Shown: positions 29,013 to 39,011, counted from the stretch's first letter. The stretch: 64,000 nt of DNA from Burkholderiales bacterium (GCA_028868855.1 JAGWTR010000002.1:62001-126000), one strand, 5' to 3'. The notes: generated by a model not told the origin, from the letters alone. Numbers and translations: made by a program.

Positions 29013-30117
29013 ATGGACATCGAACACATCAACGCCTTGGGCGCTCAAATCAACAATTTGGGTCAGCGCACCGCTGACCTGCGGAGGTATCTTTGACTGG
29101 GATGAAAAATCCCGCCGCCTGAGCGAAGTCAACGCCGAACTCGAAGACCCCGCCGTCTGGAACGACCCCAAGCGCGCCCAGGAACTGGGCCGAGAGAAAA
29201 AGGCGCTTGAAAATGTCGTCCTGACGATCGCCGAGTTGACCCAGGGCCTGTCCGACAACCAGGAGTTGTTCGACATGTCCAAGGAAGATGGCGACATGGA
29301 CGGCTTGCAGGCCATTGCCGCTGACGTGGCCGCACAAGCCAAGCGCGTCGAAGAACTCGAATTCCGCCGCATGTTCAACAACCCGGCCGACCCGATGAAC
29401 TGCTTCCTGGACATCCAGGCCGGCGCCGGCGGCACCGAGGCCTGCGACTGGGCCAGCATGTTGCTGCGCCAGTACCTGCGCTATTGCGAGCGCAAGGGCT
29501 TCAAGCCCGAGGTGATGGAAGAAAGCGAAGGCGACGTGGCTGGCATCAAGAGCGCCACCATCAAGATCGAAGGCGAATATGCCTTTGGTTTTTTGCGCTC
29601 GGAAACCGGCGTGCACCGCCTGGTCCGCAAGTCGCCGTTTGACTCCAGCGGTGGTCGGCACACCTCGTTCGCCTCGGTGTTCGTCTACCCCGAAGTCGAT
29701 GACACGGTCCAGATTGACATCAACCCCGCGGACGTGCGCACCGACACCTACCGGGCTTCGGGCGCGGGCGGCCAGCACATCAACAAGACCGACTCCGCCG
29801 TGCGACTGACCCACATCCCGACCAACATCGTCGTACAGTGCCAGAACGACCGCTCGCAGCACCGCAACCGCGACGAAGCCTGGCAGATGCTGCGTTCACG
29901 CCTGTACGAGCACGAAATGCGCATCCGCATGGCCGCGCAGCAAAAGCTGGAAGACAGCAAGACCGACGTGGGCTGGGGACACCAGATCCGCTCGTACGTG
30001 CTGGACCAAAGCCGCATCAAGGATTTACGCACCAACGTCGAGGTCTCCAACACCCAGAAGGTTCTGGATGGTGATTTGGACGCCTTCATCGAGGCCAGCC
30101 TGAAACAAGGCGTTTGA
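29013..30117 (+). CDS. prfB: Peptide chain release factor 2, expressed by programmed +1 frameshift
   Basis: RF2 recognises UGA and UAA and triggers peptide release. The zero frame from the ATG at 29013 encodes 27 residues ([12 protein letters not shown], ending TADLRRYL) and meets TGA at 29094-29096. Reading resumes in the +1 frame at GAC 29095, giving DWDEKSRRL. The true product has about 367 residues (join 29013-29093 and 29095-30117). It has the RF2 anticodon-like SPF ([12 protein letters not shown]) and the catalytic GGQ ([16 protein letters not shown]). An apparent start at 28999 is only an out-of-frame extension. Low RF2 levels favour the shift, so the protein controls its own synthesis. 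Confidence 0.97.
29084..29097 (+). promoter_or_regulatory. prfB +1 frameshift site
   Basis: GAGGTATCTTTGAC: an internal Shine-Dalgarno-like GGAGG (29082-29086) stands three bases before the slippery CTT, followed by the in-frame TGA and C. This is the conserved arrangement of bacterial RF2 autoregulation. Confidence 0.97.
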
Positions 30118-30129
30118 GAAAGCACACCC

Positions 30130-32802
30130 ATGCGTGAAGGTACTGCCCCATTGATTCGCCGCGAAGACTACGCGGCCCCGGCGTTCTGGATCAAGACGGT
30201 CGACCTGACCTTTGATCTGGACCCGGCCAAGACCCTGGTCATCAACAAAATGACCCTGGAGCGCAACCCCGCTCAGCCCGTGGCGACGCTGCGCCTGGAT
30301 GGCGAAGAGCTGAATTTGACGCGGGTGCTGGTCGATGGTGAATCGATTTCGTTCCGGGTGGAAGACCAGCAACTGGTGCTGGACAACCTGCCCGAGCAGC
30401 CCTTCACGCTGGAGATCCGAACCACCTGTGCCCCCGAGAAAAACACACACTTGTCGGGCCTGTACACCTCCAGCGGCGGTTTTTTCACGCAGTGCGAAGC
30501 CCTGGGCTTTCGGCGCATCACCTATTTTCTGGACCGTCCCGATGTGATGGCCACCTATCGGGTCACGCTCAAGGCTGACAAGGCGCGTTTCCCGGTGTTG
30601 CTGTCCAACGGCAACCTGGTTGAGGGGGGGCCCCTGGATGGCAATCGCCACTACGCCGTCTGGGTCGATCCTCACCCCAAGCCCTGCTACCTGTTTGCCC
30701 TGGTGGCCGCCGACCTGGTGAGCCGCGAACAGCGTATCCGCACCCGCGCTGGCAAGGACCACCTGCTGCAGATCTACGTGCGTGCTGGTGACCTGGACAA
30801 GACCGAACACGCGATGAACTCGCTGATGGCCTCCATCGCCTGGGACGAAGCCCGCTTCGGCCTGAGCCTGGACCTGGAGCGCTTCATGATCGTGGCCGTG
30901 AGCGACTTCAACATGGGCGCCATGGAGAACAAGGGGTTGAACATCTTCAACACTAAGTTTGTGCTGGCCAATCAGGCCACCGCGACGGACGTCGATTTCG
31001 CCAATGTCGAAAGCGTCGTTGCCCATGAGTACTTCCACAATTGGACCGGCAACCGCGTCACCTGCCGCGACTGGTTTCAGCTGTCGTTGAAAGAAGGCCT
31101 CACCGTCTTCCGCGACCAGCAGTTCAGCCAGGACATGGCCGGCAGCCCGAGCGCCCGCGCGGTCAAACGCATTGAAGATGTGCGCACGCTGCGCCAGGTG
31201 CAATTTCCGGAAGATGCGGGCCCCATGGCGCACCCGGTGCGCCCCGACAGCTATCTGGCCATTGACAATTTTTACACCGCCACCGTCTATGAAAAAGGCG
31301 CCGAGGTGGTGCGCATGATGCACACCCTGGTGGGCGAACAAGGCTTTGCCAAGGGCATGGCGCTGTACTTTGAACGCCATGACGGCCAGGCCGTGACCTG
31401 CGACGATTTTGCACAGGCCATTGCGGACGCCAACCCGGACAGCGAGTTGGCCAGCCATCTCAATACCTTCAAACATTGGTATTCGCAGGCGGGAACGCCC
31501 CGTGTGCAGGCCCGTGGTGAGTACGACGCCCAGGCTCGCACCTACACACTGCACCTGAGCCAGGCCAGCACCGCCACCCCCGGCCAGCCCAGCAAGGCGC
31601 CTTATGTGATCCCCGTGGCCATGGGCCTGGTGGCCCAGGATGGCCGCAACCTGACCCTGCACCTGGAAGGCGAGGCCATGCCGATTGGCCCGCAGACGGT
31701 GCTGGTGCTGTCCGAGTCGGCGCAAAGCTTCACGTTTGTGCATGTGCCGGTCGATCCGGTGCCATCGCTGTTGCGGGGCTTTTCGGCCCCAGTGGTGCTG
31801 GAAGCCGAACTGAGCGACGCTGCCTTGTTCACACTGCTGTCCCACGATCTGGACCCCTTCAACCGCTGGGAAGCCGCGCAGAAGCTCGCTCTGCGCCGTC
31901 TGCTGGTCGGCGTGGCTGGCAATGGCCATGTCGAACTGGACACGCATTTTGTCGAGGCCCTGCGTGGCATCTTGCGCAATCCAGAGTTGGATGCCGCCTT
32001 CAAGGACCTGGTGCTGACCTTGCCCAGCGAAAGCTATGTGGCCGAACAGGTGGACGTGATTGATCCGCAGCGCATCCACACGGCCCGTGAAAGCATGAAG
32101 CTGCAACTGGCCAGTGCCCTGCATGAGGACTGGGCCTGGGCTTATGAAGCGCACCATGACAACGGTGGCTACACACCCGACACCGTCAGCATGGGCCGTC
32201 GTGCCCTGGCCAACCTGGCGCTGGGCATGCTGTGCCTGGACGCTTCGGTGCGCCACAACCCGGTCTGGACCAGCAAGGCACTGAAGCGCTTCGACGAAGC
32301 CACCAACATGACCGATCGCCTGGGCGCTTTGGGCGCCTTGGTCGGTGGGCATGCTGAGCAGGCACAGTCGGCGCTGGACCGCTTCCATGCTCAGTACAAG
32401 AGCGAAGCCCTGGTCATCGACAAATGGTTTGCCCTGCAAGCCATGACCCCAGAAAAAGACGGCAAGGTCTTTGCGCGTTGCAAGGCCTTGATGCAGCACC
32501 CGGACTTCACCTTGCGCACCCCCAATCGCGCACGCAGCTTGTTGATGAGTCTGTGCCAAGGTAACCCGGCGGCCTTCCATCGCACCGATGCGGCGGGCTA
32601 TGTGTTCTGGGCCGACCGCGTCATTGAAATTGATGCCATCAACCCGCAACTGGCGGCACGACTGGCGCGTTCGCTGGACCACTGGCGCCGACTGGCCGAG
32701 CCGTACCGTTCGGCCGCCCGTGAAGCCTTGAACCGTGTCGCGGCCAAGGCAGAGTTGTCCGATGACGTGCGCGAAATCATCTCGCGCTCCCTGCAAGATT
32801 GA
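30130..32802 (+). CDS. pepN: Aminopeptidase N
   Basis: A cytoplasmic M1 zinc metalloaminopeptidase of 890 residues, close to the family length. The exopeptidase motif GAMENKGLN and the zinc site [20 protein letters not shown] with a downstream Glu are intact. The N-terminal [25 protein letters not shown] is typical of proteobacterial PepN. It removes N-terminal residues from peptides in protein turnover. It lies 12 bases after prfB and 28 before fbp, suggesting a prfB-pepN-fbp unit. Confidence 0.97.
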   Translation: MREGTAPLIRREDYAAPAFWIKTVDLTFDLDPAKTLVINKMTLERNPAQPVATLRLDGEELNLTRVLVDGESISFRVEDQQLVLDNLPEQPFTLEIRTTCAPEKNTHLSGLYTSSGGFFTQCEALGFRRITYFLDRPDVMATYRVTLKADKARFPVLLSNGNLVEGGPLDGNRHYAVWVDPHPKPCYLFALVAADLVSREQRIRTRAGKDHLLQIYVRAGDLDKTEHAMNSLMASIAWDEARFGLSLDLERFMIVAVSDFNMGAMENKGLNIFNTKFVLANQATATDVDFANVESVVAHEYFHNWTGNRVTCRDWFQLSLKEGLTVFRDQQFSQDMAGSPSARAVKRIEDVRTLRQVQFPEDAGPMAHPVRPDSYLAIDNFYTATVYEKGAEVVRMMHTLVGEQGFAKGMALYFERHDGQAVTCDDFAQAIADANPDSELASHLNTFKHWYSQAGTPRVQARGEYDAQARTYTLHLSQASTATPGQPSKAPYVIPVAMGLVAQDGRNLTLHLEGEAMPIGPQTVLVLSESAQSFTFVHVPVDPVPSLLRGFSAPVVLEAELSDAALFTLLSHDLDPFNRWEAAQKLALRRLLVGVAGNGHVELDTHFVEALRGILRNPELDAAFKDLVLTLPSESYVAEQVDVIDPQRIHTARESMKLQLASALHEDWAWAYEAHHDNGGYTPDTVSMGRRALANLALGMLCLDASVRHNPVWTSKALKRFDEATNMTDRLGALGALVGGHAEQAQSALDRFHAQYKSEALVIDKWFALQAMTPEKDGKVFARCKALMQHPDFTLRTPNRARSLLMSLCQGNPAAFHRTDAAGYVFWADRVIEIDAINPQLAARLARSLDHWRRLAEPYRSAAREALNRVAAKAELSDDVREIISRSLQD

Positions 32803-32830
32803 TTTTCAAATTCTGAGCAAGCAAACCACC

Positions 32831-33838
32831 ATGTCCCACCGTATCAGCCTGACCCAATACCTGATCGAGCAGCAGCGCGGTCCCGCCCAGCTCCCCTCGC
32901 AATTGCGCCTGCTCATTGAAGTGGTCGCGCGCGCGTGCAAGACCATCGCCATCAGCGTCAATAAAGGCGCCTTGGGCGATGTACTGGGCACGGCCGGGAG
33001 CGAGAACGTGCAGGGTGAAGTCCAAAAGAAACTGGACATCATCGCCAATGAGGTCTTGATCGAAGCCAATGAATGGGGCGGCCACCTGGCGGCCATGGCG
33101 TCTGAAGAAATGGACGACATCCACGTTGTGCCCAACCGCTATCCGCAGGGTGAATACCTGTTGTTGTTCGACCCTCTTGATGGATCGAGCAACATCGACG
33201 TGAACGTCAGCATTGGCACCATTTTCTCGGTGCTCAAGCACTCCGACGGGCATGCGGTATCGACCAGCAGTTTCCTTCAGCCAGGCACCGCGCAAGTGGC
33301 CGCCGGTTATTGCGTGTACGGTCCGCAGAGCACCTTGGTGCTGACCGTGGGGCAGGGCGTGGTCATGTTCACGTTGGACCGCGAACAAGGCTCGTGGGTG
33401 CTGACGCAGGACAAGCTCCAGATCCCCGAGGACACTAAGGAATTCGCCATCAACATGTCGAACATGCGCCACTGGGCCCCCCCGGTGAAGCGTTACATCG
33501 ATGAGTGCCTGGCGGGCAAGGAAGGCGTGCGGGGCAAGGACTTCAACATGCGCTGGGTGGCCTCGATGGTGGCCGACGTGCATCGCATCCTGACCCGTGG
33601 CGGCATCTTCATGTACCCCTGGGATCAACGCGAGCCCAACAAGCCCGGCAAGCTGCGCCTGATGTATGAAGCCAACCCGATGAGCTTCCTGGTGGAACAG
33701 GCCGGTGGCGCCTCGACCAACGGCCTGCAGCGCATCATGGACATGCAGCCCACGCAGTTGCATGAGCGTGTGAGTGTGGTGCTGGGGTCCAAGAACGAGG
33801 TGGAACGTGTCACGGCCTATCACCGCGAAGCGCAGTGA
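32831..33838 (+). CDS. fbp: Class I fructose-1,6-bisphosphatase
   Basis: Fbp hydrolyses fructose 1,6-bisphosphate in gluconeogenesis. The 335-residue protein shows [11 protein letters not shown], the metal site [24 protein letters not shown] and the substrate region [33 protein letters not shown] start at ATG 32831 ([17 protein letters not shown]), not at the open frame's upstream Met. A second class I enzyme, cbbF at 59955, sits in the Calvin operon; this one follows pepN and is probably the housekeeping copy. Confidence 0.96.
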   Translation: MSHRISLTQYLIEQQRGPAQLPSQLRLLIEVVARACKTIAISVNKGALGDVLGTAGSENVQGEVQKKLDIIANEVLIEANEWGGHLAAMASEEMDDIHVVPNRYPQGEYLLLFDPLDGSSNIDVNVSIGTIFSVLKHSDGHAVSTSSFLQPGTAQVAAGYCVYGPQSTLVLTVGQGVVMFTLDREQGSWVLTQDKLQIPEDTKEFAINMSNMRHWAPPVKRYIDECLAGKEGVRGKDFNMRWVASMVADVHRILTRGGIFMYPWDQREPNKPGKLRLMYEANPMSFLVEQAGGASTNGLQRIMDMQPTQLHERVSVVLGSKNEVERVTAYHREAQ

Positions 33839-33842
33839 CGGA

Positions 33843-33869
33843 TTGAACTGCAAAAACCCGTGCTAGAAT
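33843..33869 (+). promoter_or_regulatory. Candidate promoter of tRNA-Thr
   Basis: TTGAAC, a 15-base spacer and TGCTAGAAT (extended -10) lie 13 bases before the tRNA gene. The short spacer lowers confidence, but the extended -10 supports it. Confidence 0.5.
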
Positions 33870-33882
33870 TTTTGCCTGGAAA

Positions 33883-33958
33883 GCCGGTGTAGCTCAGTCG
33901 GTAGAGCAGCTCATTCGTAATGAGAAGGTCGGGTGTTCGATTCATCTCTCCGGCACCA
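33883..33958 (+). tRNA. tRNA-Thr(CGT)
   Basis: 76-base cloverleaf with encoded CCA. The anticodon loop ATTCGTAAT reads CGT. The acceptor stem GCCGGTG with CTCCGGC has one T-T mismatch, and the T-stem contains wobble pairs, so the molecule is a little weaker than usual. Confidence 0.95.
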
Positions 33959-33974
33959 ATCAAAACAACAAATC

Positions 33975-34003
33975 AGCCCAACTCACAAGGTTGGGCTTTT
34001 TTG
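33975..34003 (+). terminator. Terminator after tRNA-Thr
   Basis: AGCCCAAC and GTTGGGCT form an 8-bp stem with a 7-base loop followed by TTTTTG, 17 bases behind the tRNA. The next 120 bases to 34125 hold no gene. Confidence 0.9.
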
Positions 34004-34125
34004 TTTCTGGGGATGTGCTTGGGCGGTTCACTTGACTGTGACCGAGGTCGATGCATCAGAATCCATCGCGTTCGGAATCGGGTTGCGAACTTTGCAGATT
34101 CTTGGCAGATGGCGGTTGCCGCGCT

Positions 34126-35508
34126 TTAGTAGGCCTGCTCTGCATGCAGCGCCGCCTGAATGCGCTTGCCCATCCACCACACGCCCATCAGCACCACAGG
34201 AATGCTCAAGCCGGTGGTCAATTCGATGTTGACCGGCAAGCCCGCTGACTTGGCCGCCTTGGCCACGTACACCAGCAGGCTGACAACGTAGTAGGAGATC
34301 GCTGCGATCGACAGGCCCTCCACGGTGCTTTGCAAGCGGAGCTGCAGCTCCTGGCCTTTGGTCAACTTTTCCAGCAGCATCTGGTTTTGCGCTTCGGTGG
34401 CGATGTCCACGCGCGTTCGCAGCAAGGCGCTGGCGCGTTCTACCCGCTGCGACAGCGAGGTCAGGCGCTGCGCGGTGGCTTGAACCGTGGCCATGGCGGG
34501 CGACAGCCGGCGTTGCAGGAATTCGCCCACCGCCTGAGTGCCGGGGATCGGGGTTTCGCGCAGTTGTTCGATGCGCTGCTCGACCAGGCTGTGATAGGCC
34601 TGGGTCGCGGAGAAGCGGTACATGTTGCTGGCCGTGGCCCGCTCGATGCGGGCGGCCAGGTTGATCAGGGTTTGCAGTAGATCTTGGTCAGAGGTTTCGG
34701 TGTTCTCCATGCGCGCGGTGATCTCGGCCAGTTGGACCTCGGCCGCGGTCAACATGGCCCCCAGTTCCTTGGCGACCGGCAAGCCACGCAGGGCCATCAG
34801 GCGGTAGGTTTCCAGCTCCAGCAGCCGCTGTGAGATCCGGCCCACGCGCAGCTCGGAGGCGTTGTTGGGGGAGATCACCAGCAAGCGCTCAAACCCGCTT
34901 TCGCGCAGCCTGAAGTCGGTCATCGCGCACGAGCGGCGAATGCCCAGCAGAGAGGCCAGCGTTTCGCGTCCTTCAAACCAGGGGGCCGCCAGCGCCTTCA
35001 TGGCTGCCGGGTCGTCCACATCGCCATGCACCATCGCCATGGTGATGGCGGCCACGGTACGACCAGGGATGCTGGTCAGCCAGGCCGGGTCGACCACCAG
35101 GGCTCGAATCAGTTCGGCCTCGTCGCCGCTGCTCATGGCGGACTCGGGCAGGGCCTGCACGATGGAGTAGCGCGTGAACTCGGTGTGGCGCTCCCACTTC
35201 AAGGTGTGGTTGCCAAAGCGCAGGCGCAGGAAGTTGCCGGAGAGGTCCTGCAGCTTCAGGTCGCTCTGATCGGGGAGTTGGCGCAGGTGGGCCCATTCAA
35301 CCTCCCGAGACACGCCTTCATTGAGCACGGCCACATAAACCACCAGGGCCGGCAGACGAATGCGGGCGGGGGGGCGGGCGTGCACCTCGTCATGCAGCGC
35401 CTGGCGCAGGCTGTCGTCGGGGGGGAGAACTGAGATGGCCTGTGGGCTGTGGGGCATGGTCTGGGCAGCGTGAAGTGGCGGTGAGGGGCAAGGGGGTGCG
35501 GCCGCCAT
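34126..35508 (-). CDS. DUF3422 family membrane protein
   Basis: A 460-residue protein of the DUF3422 family, found mostly in beta- and alphaproteobacteria; function unknown. The N-terminus begins SLRQALHDEVHARPPARIRLP, the family hallmark. A long helical middle region (about 230-400, heptad-like, Leu/Glu/Arg-rich) leads to two C-terminal transmembrane helices (SIAAISYYVVSLLVYVAKA and TGLSIPVVLMGVWWMG), leaving a short Lys/Arg tail. I use ATG 35508; MPHSPQA at 35457 is equally good, and no ribosome binding site decides. The topology suggests a cytoplasmic globular and coiled-coil domain anchored at the C-terminus. Confidence 0.85.
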   Translation of the reverse strand: MAAAPPCPSPPLHAAQTMPHSPQAISVLPPDDSLRQALHDEVHARPPARIRLPALVVYVAVLNEGVSREVEWAHLRQLPDQSDLKLQDLSGNFLRLRFGNHTLKWERHTEFTRYSIVQALPESAMSSGDEAELIRALVVDPAWLTSIPGRTVAAITMAMVHGDVDDPAAMKALAAPWFEGRETLASLLGIRRSCAMTDFRLRESGFERLLVISPNNASELRVGRISQRLLELETYRLMALRGLPVAKELGAMLTAAEVQLAEITARMENTETSDQDLLQTLINLAARIERATASNMYRFSATQAYHSLVEQRIEQLRETPIPGTQAVGEFLQRRLSPAMATVQATAQRLTSLSQRVERASALLRTRVDIATEAQNQMLLEKLTKGQELQLRLQSTVEGLSIAAISYYVVSLLVYVAKAAKSAGLPVNIELTTGLSIPVVLMGVWWMGKRIQAALHAEQAY

Positions 35509-35683
35509 GTTAGTGGACGCGCACACGACTTATCCCCTGAATATGTGGATAACCCTGTGGGAAAGCACTGCGCATCGGGCCCTGCTCCCGGGCTGGGCGT
35601 TTGCGTGCTGTGAAATGAGGCAGTTTTGTCACATGGGGGCGGCGCAGGTCGAGGGCTGTTCGGCCTTGCTTGCGAAACGGTGG

Positions 35684-36082
35684 TCAGCGGCCTGGCGATT
35701 TCGTGCCATGGCGGCGGTGCGTGTTGGCAATCGGCTGGTCCAGCACCCATCCCGAGGGCGTGTAGACATCTTGCAGTTTGGCCTGATCCCTGGTGTAGTG
35801 AATCTCGGTTCCCGGTGGCGCTCCCAGCGTGGGCAGGAGCTGCTGCAGCACCGACCGCGCCAACGTGGGATCGGTCACGTCAATGTCGATCCGGTGGAAC
35901 TCCACTGCGCGTGAGCCGTCAGCTTGCGCATTGCCAAGTGAGCTCCCCCATCCGGCGACCGACCCGCATCCCTGTTCGCCAAGTGCCTGGTCGATCCTCT
36001 CTTCATATTTCCGACCCCTTTCGCTGGGCTCAATGACTCCAGGGATCTTCACATAGACGAACAGTTCGGACGGCAGGCTCAT
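35684..36082 (-). CDS. Hypothetical cytoplasmic protein
   Basis: A 132-residue protein that I do not recognise. From MSLPSELFVYVKIPG it contains ERGRKYEERIDQALGEQGCGSVAGWGSSLG, then VEFHRIDIDVTDPTLARSVLQQLLPTLGAP, an alternating beta/alpha pattern of a small mixed fold. There is no signal peptide or membrane helix. The open frame extends 39 codons further upstream but without a convincing start. It lies between the DUF3422 gene and the phosphopantetheinyl transferase. Codon usage is like the neighbours, so I think the gene is real. Confidence 0.6.
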   Translation of the reverse strand: MSLPSELFVYVKIPGVIEPSERGRKYEERIDQALGEQGCGSVAGWGSSLGNAQADGSRAVEFHRIDIDVTDPTLARSVLQQLLPTLGAPPGTEIHYTRDQAKLQDVYTPSGWVLDQPIANTHRRHGTKSPGR

Positions 36083-36195
36083 GCGTTTTGGCGCCCTGTG
36101 GACGTGGTGTTGACGTGAAGCCAGTTTGACGCACCACCTTGCGCTTGACAAGCACGAAGGCGCCCCATGATGTGCGCCCTCAAAAACTCCGGGTC

Positions 36196-36948
36196 TCAAT
36201 TGGCCAGTGGGTCGTCGGGGTCGGTCAAGCAGGCCAGGGCGGCCCGGGCCGTGAGGGGCAGGTCAACACAGGTCACCGTCATGGCGCAGGCGTGGCCATC
36301 CACGGCGATGTAGGTGGTCTGGGGGGCGTCGTGCAGCCCGGCCTCGAACACCGCAGGTTCGATCGATAGGCCACTGCCCAGGGCTTTCAGGCAGGCTTCC
36401 TTGCGGGTCCAGCAACGGAAAAAAGCGTCGGTCTGATCGGCCGTGGGAAGGCGCTGATACTCCGCGTATTCACCGGCGCTGAAATTCTTCTGGGCCAAGA
36501 GGGGGGCGTCATTCAGCGGCTTCACCATCTCTAGATCGACCCCGATGGGTCCTCGCGTGCTCACGCCGATCAAGGCCCATCCGGCGCTGTGACTCATGTT
36601 GAAGTGCCAGGGCGATCGGCCCCGCAAGTGCGGCTTGCCATGTGGGCCCTCGCGGAACTCCAGGGCTGGGGGCTCCATGTCTGTGACCCGACCCAAGATC
36701 TGGCGCAAGGCCAGGTGGCTGGCTCGGTAGTGCTGCGCATGGTGAGTAAACCGGAAGCGGTTGGCGCGGGCTTGCTCGGCGGCGCTGAGTATCCGTTCGT
36801 GTCCTGTCGTGCCCATCGTCTCCAGATCAATCAGCCACAGGGCCACGTCGGCCGCGTGGGAACACACCAGAGCCTGGATCGGAGAGCCTCCGATCGAGGG
36901 GGTGAAATCAGGGCCATGGGGGAGCAGCTTGAACATATGATTGGTCAC
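36196..36948 (-). CDS. 4'-phosphopantetheinyl transferase (Sfp type)
   Basis: A 250-residue Sfp/AcpS-superfamily enzyme that attaches 4'-phosphopantetheine from CoA to the conserved Ser of carrier domains. The magnesium and CoA sites GPIGVDLE and FFRCWTRKEACLKA (W-x-x-KEA-x-x-K) are intact. Length matches Sfp rather than the 120-residue AcpS. The neighbouring NRPS-PKS needs at least four carrier serines activated (Ser556, 1568, 3174 and 4194), and this is the natural candidate. It is divergent from the cupin-like gene, with 59 bases between them. Confidence 0.93.
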   Translation of the reverse strand: MTNHMFKLLPHGPDFTPSIGGSPIQALVCSHAADVALWLIDLETMGTTGHERILSAAEQARANRFRFTHHAQHYRASHLALRQILGRVTDMEPPALEFREGPHGKPHLRGRSPWHFNMSHSAGWALIGVSTRGPIGVDLEMVKPLNDAPLLAQKNFSAGEYAEYQRLPTADQTDAFFRCWTRKEACLKALGSGLSIEPAVFEAGLHDAPQTTYIAVDGHACAMTVTCVDLPLTARAALACLTDPDDPLAN

Positions 36949-37007
36949 GGTGACATCACTGTAGCGGGTTCGCGGTCTTGATGTGGTGGGGTAGTGGGAG
37001 GAAATCC

Positions 37008-37895
37008 ATGTTGAAGTGTTTTGACGAGTCCTGTGATGCCACTCTGATGGACAGGCAGCCTTTCATGTTTCAGCATAAGTTGCTGGGACACCCCGCCTTG
37101 AGCATGGACAACCTGCGCCGGGCCATTGCGGCCTTGCCCTCGGACCATGTGAAATATTCCAAAGGCTTGCTCAAGAACGGTGACGATTTCGAGACCGCCT
37201 CGGTCCAGCACCGCAATGGTTTGTCCCTGGAAGAAACCATCGAATCGATCCGCACATCGGACTCTTACATCATGGTGCGTTCTCCGCAGGTGGATGAGTC
37301 CTTCGGTTCCGTGTTCAGGGATCTGAGTGCGGATGTGCTGACCTTGTTGCGCCAACAGATGGGTGACCGTCCAGGGCTGTTGATTGCGCCAAGGCTGTAC
37401 CTGTTCATCGCCTCGCCCAACAGTCACACCCCGTTCCACATCGACCGTAACTCCACCATGTTGATGCAATTTCGCGGCAGCAAGGAAATGGTGATCTTTC
37501 CGGCGCTTGAGCCCAAAGTCGTCACCGAGGCGGACCGTGAGGCCTATGCCGCGTATGCCAATACCAAGTTGCCGTGGTCGCCGGACAAGGACGCCTTTGC
37601 GCAGCGTTTTGATTTCCGCCCAGGCCATGGGCTGCACATTCCATTCATGGCGGGGCACTACGTGCGCAATGGCAGTGAAGACGTGTCCATTTCGATGTCG
37701 ATCATTTTCAATACACCTCGCAGCCAGGCCCAACTCAATGCCTTGAAGTTCAACCACCAGCTGCGCTCGGTGATGCGTCCCATGGGGCTCGGTCCCAGTT
37801 CTGTGGGGCAGGTGGATTGGCGTGATTCGGCCAAATCCAATGTGTGGCGTGCCCAGATGCGCATTCGCCGCTCACTGGGCTTGGTCGATGATTGA
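37008..37895 (+). CDS. Cupin/JmjC-like Fe(II) oxygenase-type protein
   Basis: A 295-residue protein of the cupin-like (cupin_8/JmjC) superfamily. I start at the ATG with GGGAGGAA before it; the open frame extends ten codons earlier. SHTPFHIDRNSTMLMQFRGSKEMVIFP gives the H-x-D metal motif (His144, Asp146), and the distal His is in GHGLHIPFMAGHYVRNG (His210 or His217). Cupin_8 relatives hydroxylate peptides or amino acid residues, or act as sensors. Being divergent from the phosphopantetheinyl transferase and next to the NRPS-PKS cluster it could tailor the product, which is inference. Confidence 0.72.
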   Translation: MLKCFDESCDATLMDRQPFMFQHKLLGHPALSMDNLRRAIAALPSDHVKYSKGLLKNGDDFETASVQHRNGLSLEETIESIRTSDSYIMVRSPQVDESFGSVFRDLSADVLTLLRQQMGDRPGLLIAPRLYLFIASPNSHTPFHIDRNSTMLMQFRGSKEMVIFPALEPKVVTEADREAYAAYANTKLPWSPDKDAFAQRFDFRPGHGLHIPFMAGHYVRNGSEDVSISMSIIFNTPRSQAQLNALKFNHQLRSVMRPMGLGPSSVGQVDWRDSAKSNVWRAQMRIRRSLGLVDD

Positions 37896-37898
37896 TGC

Positions 37899-39011
37899 AT
37901 GAATCCAACGCTGTCCATTTGGTTGGAGCTCAGCCGCGTCCTTGCTGCCTTGGTCGTCTTTGTGGGGCACTCGGTGGCTCTGGGGGTTGCGCCGCAAGAG
38001 GTCGGCATGGCATGGCACCGGACGGCCGATGATGCGGTCACTGCATTTTTCGTGATCTCGGGCCTGGTGATTGCCCACTCCACCCGAGCCAGCAAGGCGA
38101 CGCTGAGCGACTACGCGCTGGCGCGCCTGTCGCGGGTGTATTCGGTCGCCTTGCCCACGGTCCTGTTTGCCTTGGCCGTGGATCACATGGGCATGCACTT
38201 CGATGTCACACAGTACGCGCCCAACTGGCAATACCCCAAGCTGTGGCTTTACTTGCCACTGCATTGGCTGTTCCTTGGCGAAACCTGGTTGGGGGCGATC
38301 TATCCGTTCACGATGGCGCCGTATTGGTCGCTGGGTTACGAGGTTTGGTATTACGTCCTGTTTGGCTGCATCACCTTCTTGGCGGGACGCACCCGTTGGG
38401 TCGTGGTGGCTGCGGTGTTGCTGATCATGGGTCCGCGCATTTGGCTGCTGCTGCCCACCTGGTGGTTGGGGGTGGTGCTGTTGCGCTGGCTGGATCGCCT
38501 GCGCATGGGGCGGGGCGCGGCGTTCGGGCTGATGGCCTTGGCGCTGGCGGCTTATGCACTGTTTCTGCTCAGCGGGGTGCGCGGTGCAACTGATGCGGCT
38601 TCTCGGCAGCTCTATGCCTGGTTCAGCTCGGTGCTGACCGCGCCCTTCCATCAGGGCTCCACGGTGCATGTCCTGTCCGACTATGTGGTGGCTTTGTTGT
38701 TTGCCGCTTTCCTGGTGGGTTGTGCGAGTTGCCGGTTCGGTTTTGGCACGAGGGCCGAGGCGCTGATCAGGGCCGCGGCGGCTCATACCTTCACCTTCTA
38801 CCTGATCCACTTCACGCTGCTGGTGTTTGCGCGTGCGTTGGGATATGCCAGCGTCTCTTGGGGCGTCTATGGCGGGATTCTGGGTGCCATCCTGATCACG
38901 ACGTGGGGCCTGGCCAGGATTGGCGAGCAACGCCGGGGCTGGTACCGAACCTTGTTCGCTCGGGCCTGGCGCGCCTTGTCAGGCCTACGCGGGGCCCTCA
39001 AGTTCTCTTAG
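37899..39011 (+). CDS. Acyltransferase-3 family membrane protein
   Basis: A 370-residue protein with about ten transmembrane helices. LELSRVLAALVVFVGHSVALG gives the R...H motif of the acyltransferase-3 (OafA/NodX-like) family, followed by AVTAFFVISGLVIAHS. Such enzymes O-acylate sugars or lipids at the membrane using cytoplasmic acyl donors. It starts 3 bases behind the cupin gene, forming a two-gene unit, and its 3' end overlaps the convergent hydrolase gene by 14 bases. A role in modifying the NRPS-PKS product is possible but unproven; it could equally act on a polysaccharide. Confidence 0.85.
   Translation: MNPTLSIWLELSRVLAALVVFVGHSVALGVAPQEVGMAWHRTADDAVTAFFVISGLVIAHSTRASKATLSDYALARLSRVYSVALPTVLFALAVDHMGMHFDVTQYAPNWQYPKLWLYLPLHWLFLGETWLGAIYPFTMAPYWSLGYEVWYYVLFGCITFLAGRTRWVVVAAVLLIMGPRIWLLLPTWWLGVVLLRWLDRLRMGRGAAFGLMALALAAYALFLLSGVRGATDAASRQLYAWFSSVLTAPFHQGSTVHVLSDYVVALLFAAFLVGCASCRFGFGTRAEALIRAAAAHTFTFYLIHFTLLVFARALGYASVSWGVYGGILGAILITTWGLARIGEQRRGWYRTLFARAWRALSGLRGALKFS

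Noticed and set aside
29013-29100. In-frame TGA after 27 codons at the start of prfB
   Set aside because: It is the conserved RF2 +1 frameshift site and not a disabling mutation or sequencing error.
30025-32796. 923-codon minus-strand open frame opposite pepN
   Set aside because: It has no recognisable motif, low-complexity composition, and lies wholly over the clear pepN gene.
33883-36200. A possible genomic-island border at tRNA-Thr
   Set aside because: No integrase, direct repeat or composition shift was seen, so I keep it only as a low-interest finding.
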